Position numbers and translations under genes: made by a program. DNA of 6,937 nt. Source: Bacteroidales bacterium (lineage in GTDB: Bacteria; Bacteroidota; Bacteroidia; Bacteroidales; UBA932). Location of the stretch: the NCBI GenBank assembly GCA_017548445.1, contig JAFYZZ010000018.1, forward strand, positions 1-6,937, written 5' to 3'. A model generated the notes under the pieces. The model was given only the letters and a program-made list of their open reading frames with translations, did not search any database and was not told the DNA's origin. Below, piece after piece: positions 1 to 4,347 of this stretch. How positions within the stretch are numbered: position 1 is the first letter of the stretch; every line of letters starts with the position of its first letter.

Positions 1-52
1 CCGTCAGGCCGGAGGCCGCGGCGGACAGAAACCGCAGAATCCTTCCGAGTAG
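1..52 (+). CDS. C-terminal end of an upstream protein, possibly RicT/PSP1-domain (partial)
   Basis: One frame is open from the window edge to a TAG at 50-52 and encodes about 16 residues ending RQAGGRGGQKPQNPSE. The tail is basic, rich in Gly, Gln and Pro, and looks disordered. The stop is immediately followed, without a spacer, by the ATG of the gldH-like gene, as expected inside an operon. From memory of Bacteroidota gene order, gldH often follows a RicT/PSP1-domain gene, whose product commonly ends in such a basic low-complexity tail. That identification rests on context only, because no conserved domain lies inside the window. The 52 bases could also be non-coding. Confidence 0.35.
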   Translation, partial: RQAGGRGGQKPQNPSE

Positions 53-481
53 ATGCGCGGCCGGGGCTTTTGGCTTGCCGTTGCGGCACTCGTCTGCGCC
101 TGTGCGCTGGCGGGCTGCCGCGAACCGGACGGGTATGAAACCTTTGTCCGGCGGGATGCCGCCCGGAACGGCGTCTATGTGTTTTCCCTGCCGCTCGCGG
201 ACACCACGGCGGCTTATGATTTCTGGTTTTACAGCCGGACCCGCAGGCATATGGTGGAGAACCTGCAGCTGAACGTGCAGTGGCTGGCGCCTTCCGGCGA
301 CGGCTTTTCCGAGACGGTATATATGCGCAGCGTGCAGCGGCGCGGTTCGAAGGAACTCTACCGCAGCAAGATGGTGCCCGCGCAGGCGGGCGACTGGCAA
401 CTGAGCGTGCGGCCCGTGGGCGCGGAGGATGAACTGCTGGGCTGGGGTGTCGTTTACAAGAAGCACGATGGGACACGATAA
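53..481 (+). CDS. gldH: GldH-family lipoprotein
   Basis: A 142-residue predicted outer-membrane lipoprotein. The N-terminus has basic residues (R2, R4), a hydrophobic stretch at about 6-20 and a lipobox L19-A20-G21-C22, so the mature protein would start at lipidated Cys22. The rest looks like a small beta-rich domain with the layout of GldH: a VYVFSLPLADTTAAYDF segment (about 42-58), an NLQLNV strand (about 70-75), a hydrophilic APSGDGFSETVYM loop and a final GWGVVY strand (about 130-135). In gliding Flavobacteria GldH belongs to the Gld motility/type IX secretion group. Many non-gliding Bacteroidales keep a homologue, so the name does not imply motility here. The ATG directly follows the upstream TAG, and the 3' end overlaps trmB by 14 bases, which suggests cotranscription. 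Assignment is by remembered family pattern. The alternative is an unrelated small lipoprotein. Confidence 0.62.
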   Translation: MRGRGFWLAVAALVCACALAGCREPDGYETFVRRDAARNGVYVFSLPLADTTAAYDFWFYSRTRRHMVENLQLNVQWLAPSGDGFSETVYMRSVQRRGSKELYRSKMVPAQAGDWQLSVRPVGAEDELLGWGVVYKKHDGTR

Positions 482-1427
482 ACTGCGGAAATTCGCGGAG
501 AACGAGACCTTCTCCTGTCTCCTGCAGCCCTCGGCGCAGGAGCTCCTCGCCGACGGCTACTTCCACTTGCGCGACCATCCTGTCAAAGGGCACTGGAACA
601 CTTTCTTTTCCGACCGCGTGGCAGGTTCGGCAGTCCCCCCGGAAAACACTGCCACCCTCGGCACGTTAAGAGGGGGGACCGCAAGCGAAGCGCAGCGGTG
701 GGGTCCGAAGGACGTTTTCAGGGGGGAGCTGCCGAACTGCACGCAGGAAAAGGGTTTGGTTCTGGAACTGGGTTGCGGCAAGGGAGAATATACGATAGCG
801 CTGGCGGAGCGGGATCCGGAGCGGAATTATGTGGGCGTGGACATCAAGGGCGCGCGGCTGTGGAAGGGGGCGAAATATGCCACCGAACATCAGCTGCCTA
901 ACGTGGCGTTCCTGCGGACGCGCGTCGAATTCATCACCGCCTTCTTCGCCCCCGGCGAAGTCTCCGAAGTCTGGCTGACCTTCTCCGACCCCCAGTACCG
1001 CAGCGAAAACTCCCGCCTCTGCTCGCCGCTCTTCCTGGAGCGCTACCGCAGCTTCCTGAAGCCCGGCGGCATCGTCCACCTCAAGACCGACTCCCGCTTC
1101 CTGCACGAATACGCCCTCGCCGTCTGCCGCGTCAACGGTTTGAAGATTCTTTCCGAGACAACGGATCTTTATGGTGAGCTGCCGGACGGCTTGCAACCTG
1201 TGGTGCGGGAGGTGCAGACGTTCTATGAGCAGCTGTTCCTGGAGCAGGGGTACCCGATCACGTACCTGTCGTTCGTCATCGACCACAACGGGCCGTACGT
1301 GAGCCCCCGCGACCCCGAAGACTTTGACACCAAGGCCTGGCGCGCCGCCGAAGGCCCGCGGCTCCTTTTCGGCCACGACTCCGCCGAAACCCGCCGCCAG
1401 AAACTCCATTCCGCCGAAGAAACCTGA
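468..1427 (+). CDS. trmB: tRNA (guanine-N7-)-methyltransferase with an in-frame insert
   Basis: TrmB uses S-adenosylmethionine to make m7G46 in the variable loop of tRNAs in the cytoplasm. The ATG at 468 gives the Bacteroidota-type opening MGHDKLRKFAENETF. The ATG at 429 would add 13 residues that do not fit the family. Visible motifs in the 319-residue product are the SAM-binding LVLELGCGKGEYT (97-109), VGVDIKG (122-128), SDPQ (173-176, where many TrmBs have PDPWPK), KTDS (206-209) and the C-terminal TFYEQLF (251-257). Two oddities lengthen the protein. About 43 residues (50-93) between the GHW motif and the first Rossmann strand are encoded by a palindromic element. About 45 residues also follow the TYLSF motif at the C-terminus. 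The gene overlaps gldH by 14 bases and is followed by an 11-bp inverted repeat. All core motifs remain in frame, so it is probably functional. Confidence 0.93.
   Translation: MGHDKLRKFAENETFSCLLQPSAQELLADGYFHLRDHPVKGHWNTFFSDRVAGSAVPPENTATLGTLRGGTASEAQRWGPKDVFRGELPNCTQEKGLVLELGCGKGEYTIALAERDPERNYVGVDIKGARLWKGAKYATEHQLPNVAFLRTRVEFITAFFAPGEVSEVWLTFSDPQYRSENSRLCSPLFLERYRSFLKPGGIVHLKTDSRFLHEYALAVCRVNGLKILSETTDLYGELPDGLQPVVREVQTFYEQLFLEQGYPITYLSFVIDHNGPYVSPRDPEDFDTKAWRAAEGPRLLFGHDSAETRRQKLHSAEET
616..744 (+). repeat. In-frame palindromic (MITE/REP-like) insert within trmB
   Basis: The left arm (616-647) and right arm (714-744) are long imperfect inverted copies. The best block is 621-647 against 714-740, which differ by one substitution and two single-base gaps. 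Shared blocks are GTTTTC, GGGGGG and CTGCCGAAC, and the arms extend outward to GCGTG/CACGC. The centre holds smaller hairpins: CCCTC (655-659) with GAGGG (670-674), ACCGC (678-682) with GCGGT (695-699), and GGACC (676-680) with GGTCC (702-706). The arms span 129 nt, exactly 43 codons, so the trmB frame is preserved. The three C6/G6 runs are unlike the rest of the gene. No transposase lies nearby. It resembles the Rickettsia palindromic elements that insert in frame into genes, but I cannot assign a named family. Confidence 0.82.
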
Positions 1428-1435
1428 ATTTCGCG

Positions 1436-1465
1436 ACTACTGTGGGTAAAATCCCCCACAGTAGT
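1436..1465 (+). terminator. Perfect 11-bp inverted repeat after trmB: terminator or operator
   Basis: ACTACTGTGGG (1436-1446) and CCCACAGTAGT (1455-1465) are exact reverse complements around an 8-nt loop. The stem starts 8 nt past the trmB stop. Only a short TTTT run follows (1470-1473), after GCAC, so it would be an imperfect intrinsic terminator. Its right edge lies about 20 bp upstream of the -7 element of the next operon, roughly where the -33 region would be. A role as a regulator binding site is therefore equally possible. It could also be a dispersed repeat. Confidence 0.55.
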
Positions 1466-1485
1466 GCACTTTTGCGGAATTCTTC

Positions 1486-1493
1486 TATCTTTG
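1486..1493 (+). promoter_or_regulatory. Bacteroidota-type -7 promoter element
   Basis: TATCTTTG matches the TAnnTTTG -7 consensus of the Bacteroidota primary sigma factor. Transcription would start near 1499, leaving a leader of about 20 nt before the ATG at 1521. The nearest TTTG upstream (1471-1474) is too close to be a standard -33 box, and the expected -33 position falls on the right arm of the inverted repeat. That would fit repression or activation by a protein bound there, but this is inference. Confidence 0.55.
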
Positions 1494-1520
1494 CAGAGTT
1501 ACACACCGTTTTTATCCTTT

Positions 1521-3014
1521 ATGTTACGCAAAATCCGCATTGCCCTGGCAGCGTTGTTCCTCATTGGGATCACGCTGCTGTTCGTGGGCATCGGCCACGG
1601 CTGGTGGGGATGGATGGCCAAACTCCAGTTCCTGCCCTCGGCCCTGGCCCTCAATCTCGCCGTCGTCGTCGGTGTCCTGCTGCTCACCTTTGTGTTCGGG
1701 CGCATCTACTGCTCGGTCATCTGCCCGATGGGCGTCTTCCAGGACGTGGTCCTGTGGCTCCGCCGCACCGGCGGCAAGTGCCTGCAGAATGCCCAGACGC
1801 GCCGTCTGAAGAGACTGAAAGAGAGCGGCTCCACCGAAAAGCCGAAAGTGAAACAGTACCTCAAGCGCTTCTCCTATGTGAAGGAGCACAAGTGGGTGCG
1901 TTACGGAGTGTTGGCCCTCTCTATCGTGTCCATCGTGCTGAGCGGCCAGATGCTCATCGCCCTCATCGCCCCGTACAGCGCCTACGGACGCATCGTCCGG
2001 AGCATCGTCGGCCTGGCCAATGGCTCGATTGCGCTGCCGCTGCTGATCACCGGCCTTGTCACTCTTGTGATTATCTTCTGCTGCGCCTGGCTCTGGGGAC
2101 GCGAATACTGCAACACCATCTGCCCGGTGGGAACGACGCTCAGCCTGGTGAGCCGCTTCTCCCTGTTCCGCCACACCATCGACACCTCCCATTGCATCAA
2201 CTGCGGGCGCTGCGGCAAGGCCTGCAAGGCCTCCTGCATCGACACCAAGAACCACCGGATCGACTACAGCCGCTGCGTGGACTGCTTCGACTGCATCGAC
2301 AACTGCACGGAAGGCGCGATCAAGTACCGCTTCGTGGGGTTCGGCGGGAAGAAGGAGGTTCCGGGTCTAGCCCGGAATGAGGAGAAGGAGGGGGCTGATA
2401 CGGGCAGGAGGGCTTTCCTCGCCACCACAGCGTTGGTCGGCACGGCCCTCGCCGCGAAGGCCCAGCACAACCAGGGCGGCCTCGCCGAGGTGCTGCCCAA
2501 GGAGAATCCCCAGCGCGGGACGCGGCTCGTTCCGCCCGGCGCCGGCAGCGTGAAGTCCTTCTACGATCACTGTACCGCCTGCCAGCTGTGCGTGAGCGCC
2601 TGCCCCAACGGGGTGCTGCGTCCCTCTACGGATTTCGAACACTTCCTCCAGCCCGAAATGGGCTATGAGAACGGCTACTGCCGTCCGGAATGCCACGCCT
2701 GCAGCGACGTGTGCCCGGCAGGCGCCATCCGGCCGCTGAAACCGGGGCAGAAGCAGACCATCCAGATCGGCCTCGCCCACGTCAACCTCGAACTGTGCTT
2801 CGCGGCGCAGGGCAAGGAGACTTGCGGAAACTGCGCCTACCACTGCCCGTCCGGCGCCATCCGGATGGTGCAGACGGAAGGCTGCGAGTTCCCGGTCCCG
2901 ACCGTCGCCGAGTCGCAGTGCATCGGCTGCGGAGCCTGCGAAAACCTGTGCCCGTCCCGCCCGGTCAGCGCCATTACCGTACGCGGGAATTCCGTTCACC
3001 ACACAAACGCATAG
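1521..3014 (+). CDS. NapH-like membrane polyferredoxin fused to a Tat-type multi-cluster ferredoxin
   Basis: A 497-residue membrane iron-sulfur protein, a likely quinol-linked electron carrier. The first half is NapH/Fer4_5-like, with membrane segments near 8-24, 41-60, 129-150 and 171-190. Two CxxxCP motifs follow segments 2 and 4 (C64/C68 in YCSVICPMG, C197/C201 in YCNTICPVG). A two-cluster ferredoxin comes next (C225, C228, C231, C235; C252, C255, C258, C262). A linker then leads to a Tat-like motif GRRAFLA (R296, R297) and a hydrophobic stretch to about 312. The second half has four more cysteine groups: C351/354/357/361, C387/391/394/398, C426/435/438/442 and C467/470/473/477. This looks like NapH and NapG joined in one chain. 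The ATG at 1521 is chosen because MLRKIRIALAALFL begins the first membrane segment and lies downstream of the promoter. The upstream ATG at 1464 lies inside the inverted repeat. The stop is 4 nt before the reductase gene, so the two are almost surely cotranscribed. Exact partner and substrate are unknown. Confidence 0.87.
   Translation: MLRKIRIALAALFLIGITLLFVGIGHGWWGWMAKLQFLPSALALNLAVVVGVLLLTFVFGRIYCSVICPMGVFQDVVLWLRRTGGKCLQNAQTRRLKRLKESGSTEKPKVKQYLKRFSYVKEHKWVRYGVLALSIVSIVLSGQMLIALIAPYSAYGRIVRSIVGLANGSIALPLLITGLVTLVIIFCCAWLWGREYCNTICPVGTTLSLVSRFSLFRHTIDTSHCINCGRCGKACKASCIDTKNHRIDYSRCVDCFDCIDNCTEGAIKYRFVGFGGKKEVPGLARNEEKEGADTGRRAFLATTALVGTALAAKAQHNQGGLAEVLPKENPQRGTRLVPPGAGSVKSFYDHCTACQLCVSACPNGVLRPSTDFEHFLQPEMGYENGYCRPECHACSDVCPAGAIRPLKPGQKQTIQIGLAHVNLELCFAAQGKETCGNCAYHCPSGAIRMVQTEGCEFPVPTVAESQCIGCGACENLCPSRPVSAITVRGNSVHHTNA
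2359..2377 (+). repeat. Small REP-like hairpin inside the polyferredoxin gene
   Basis: TTCCGGG (2359-2365) and CCCGGAA (2371-2377) are exact reverse complements around the 5-nt loop TCTAG. The hairpin encodes residues 280-286 (VPGLARN), in the hydrophilic linker between the membrane half and the Tat-like signal of the polyferredoxin. The shape is like short dispersed palindromes seen in many bacterial genomes, which would make this a small in-frame insertion at a tolerant site. Whether it is repeated in this genome cannot be judged from one window. Confidence 0.5.
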
Positions 3015-3018
3015 CCCT

Positions 3019-4347
3019 ATGGACAGAAGAGAATTCATCAAATCCGCAGGCCTGGGCGCCGCCGCGATCGGCGTGGCCGCCTGCGCCCCCGGTGCCGTCA
3101 AGCAGAAGGGCTCCGGCGGAAACAAGGACCTCCACGGCGAGATGCTCCACAATTATCCGGGCATCGGCACCTTGGGCTACGGCTGTATGCGCTGGCCGAT
3201 GGTGAAAGGCGAGGACGGCCGGAACCGCATCGACCAGGAAGAGGTCAACCGGATGGTGGACTTCGCCCTGGAGCACGGCGTGAACTATTTCGACACCTCC
3301 CCGGTCTATCTGGGCGGCGACAGTGAGCGGGCCACGGCCGAGGCGCTCAACCGCCATCCGCGCGAGGACTGGCTGATTGCGACCAAACTTTCCATCTTTA
3401 ACGCCACTCCGTTTGAGGATTGCGTGAAGATGTACCGCCGCTCCTTCGAGATATTCCAGACGGACCATATCGACTATTATCTGCTGCACGCCGTCAGCAG
3501 CCTGGAGGACTTCCAGGGCCGTTTCGAGAACTGCGGCATCGTGGACTTCCTCGTGAAAGAACGGGATGCGGGCCGCATCCGCCATTTCGGCTTCTCGTTC
3601 CACGGCCATCAGGAGGGCTTCGACGCGATGATGGCCCTGCACGAGAAATACCACTGGGACTTCGTGCAGATCCAGATGAACTATATGGACTGGGAGCACC
3701 CCAGCGGCAACAACACCCGCGCGGACTACCTGTATGCGGAGCTGGACAAGTGCGAGATTCCCATCGTGATTATGGAGCCGCTGCGCGGCGGCGCCCTGGC
3801 GGAGATTCCCTCGCAGCTGACCGACCGGCTCAAGGCCATCGAGCCCGAGCGCTCCATCGCCTCCTGGGCCTTCCGTTACGTGGGCAGCTTCCCGCGCGTG
3901 ATGGTCGCCCTGAGCGGAATGACCTATATGGAACACCTGCAGGACAACCTGGAGACCTTCCTGGATTTCCGGCCGCTCGACGACGAAGGGAAGAAGATGC
4001 TGTGGAGCGTGGCCGACGAGATGGTGAACTATCCGCTGGTCCCTTGCACGGGCTGCCAGTACTGTATGCCGTGCCCTTACGGCATCAACATCCCGGGCAT
4101 CTTCAAGTTCTACAACGACAACGTCACCGCCGGCACCTACGTGGTGAGCAAGGAGCAGAAGGATTACGCGAAAGCGCGCCGCAAGTACCTCCTGGCCTAC
4201 GACGAGGCCATCCCGACGGTCCGCCAGGCCGACCACTGCATTGCCTGCGGCCGCTGCGCGAAACTCTGTCCGCAGAACATCCGCATCCCGCGCGAGCTGC
4301 GGAGGATTGACAAGTACATCGAGAGCGTAAAGCAGGAAACGCTTTAG
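3019..4347 (+). CDS. Tat-exported, probably lipid-anchored aldo/keto reductase with two 4Fe-4S motifs
   Basis: A 442-residue protein. The N-terminus MDRREFIKSAGLG is a Tat signal (R3, R4), and V19-A20-A21-C22 is a plausible lipobox, so it is likely a Tat-exported lipoprotein. Residues about 48-320 form an aldo/keto reductase barrel. Family alignment by eye gives a complete catalytic tetrad: D92 and Y97 (FDTSPVY), K123 (IATKLS) and H157 (YYLLHAV). The C-terminus has a ferredoxin-like region with C343/C346/C349/C352 followed by PYGINIP, and C407/C410/C413/C417 followed by PQNIRIP, enough for two 4Fe-4S clusters. The ATG lies 4 nt after the polyferredoxin stop, implying an operon and probably electron exchange with that protein. 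Ordinary family members use NADPH, which is not expected outside the cytoplasm, so electrons may arrive through the clusters. Substrate unknown. The stop codon overlaps that of the convergent fmt fusion. Confidence 0.88.
   Translation: MDRREFIKSAGLGAAAIGVAACAPGAVKQKGSGGNKDLHGEMLHNYPGIGTLGYGCMRWPMVKGEDGRNRIDQEEVNRMVDFALEHGVNYFDTSPVYLGGDSERATAEALNRHPREDWLIATKLSIFNATPFEDCVKMYRRSFEIFQTDHIDYYLLHAVSSLEDFQGRFENCGIVDFLVKERDAGRIRHFGFSFHGHQEGFDAMMALHEKYHWDFVQIQMNYMDWEHPSGNNTRADYLYAELDKCEIPIVIMEPLRGGALAEIPSQLTDRLKAIEPERSIASWAFRYVGSFPRVMVALSGMTYMEHLQDNLETFLDFRPLDDEGKKMLWSVADEMVNYPLVPCTGCQYCMPCPYGINIPGIFKFYNDNVTAGTYVVSKEQKDYAKARRKYLLAYDEAIPTVRQADHCIACGRCAKLCPQNIRIPRELRRIDKYIESVKQETL

Noticed and set aside
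429..467. An earlier ATG for trmB
   Set aside because: It would add 13 residues with no family match, all within the gldH coding region. ATG 468 gives the conserved MGxDKLRKF opening.
666..1409. A 247-codon minus-strand open frame opposite trmB, partly within the palindromic element
   Set aside because: No family features, and trmB on the other strand is unambiguous.
1464..1520. An earlier ATG for the polyferredoxin gene
   Set aside because: It lies in the inverted repeat and upstream of the predicted transcription start. ATG 1521 directly precedes the first membrane segment.
1428..1520. A possible riboswitch or small RNA between trmB and the polyferredoxin gene
   Set aside because: The predicted leader is only about 20 nt and the sole structure is the simple inverted repeat. 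There is no room for a known riboswitch fold.
1442..2380. A 312-codon plus-strand frame overlapping the polyferredoxin gene
   Set aside because: Arg/Pro/His-rich out-of-frame translation of a clearly real gene.
2974..4236. A 420-codon open frame on the minus strand opposite the aldo/keto reductase gene
   Set aside because: Antisense shadow. The product has a repetitive Val/His/Ala/Gly composition and no motif, while the plus strand carries the catalytic tetrad and cysteine motifs.
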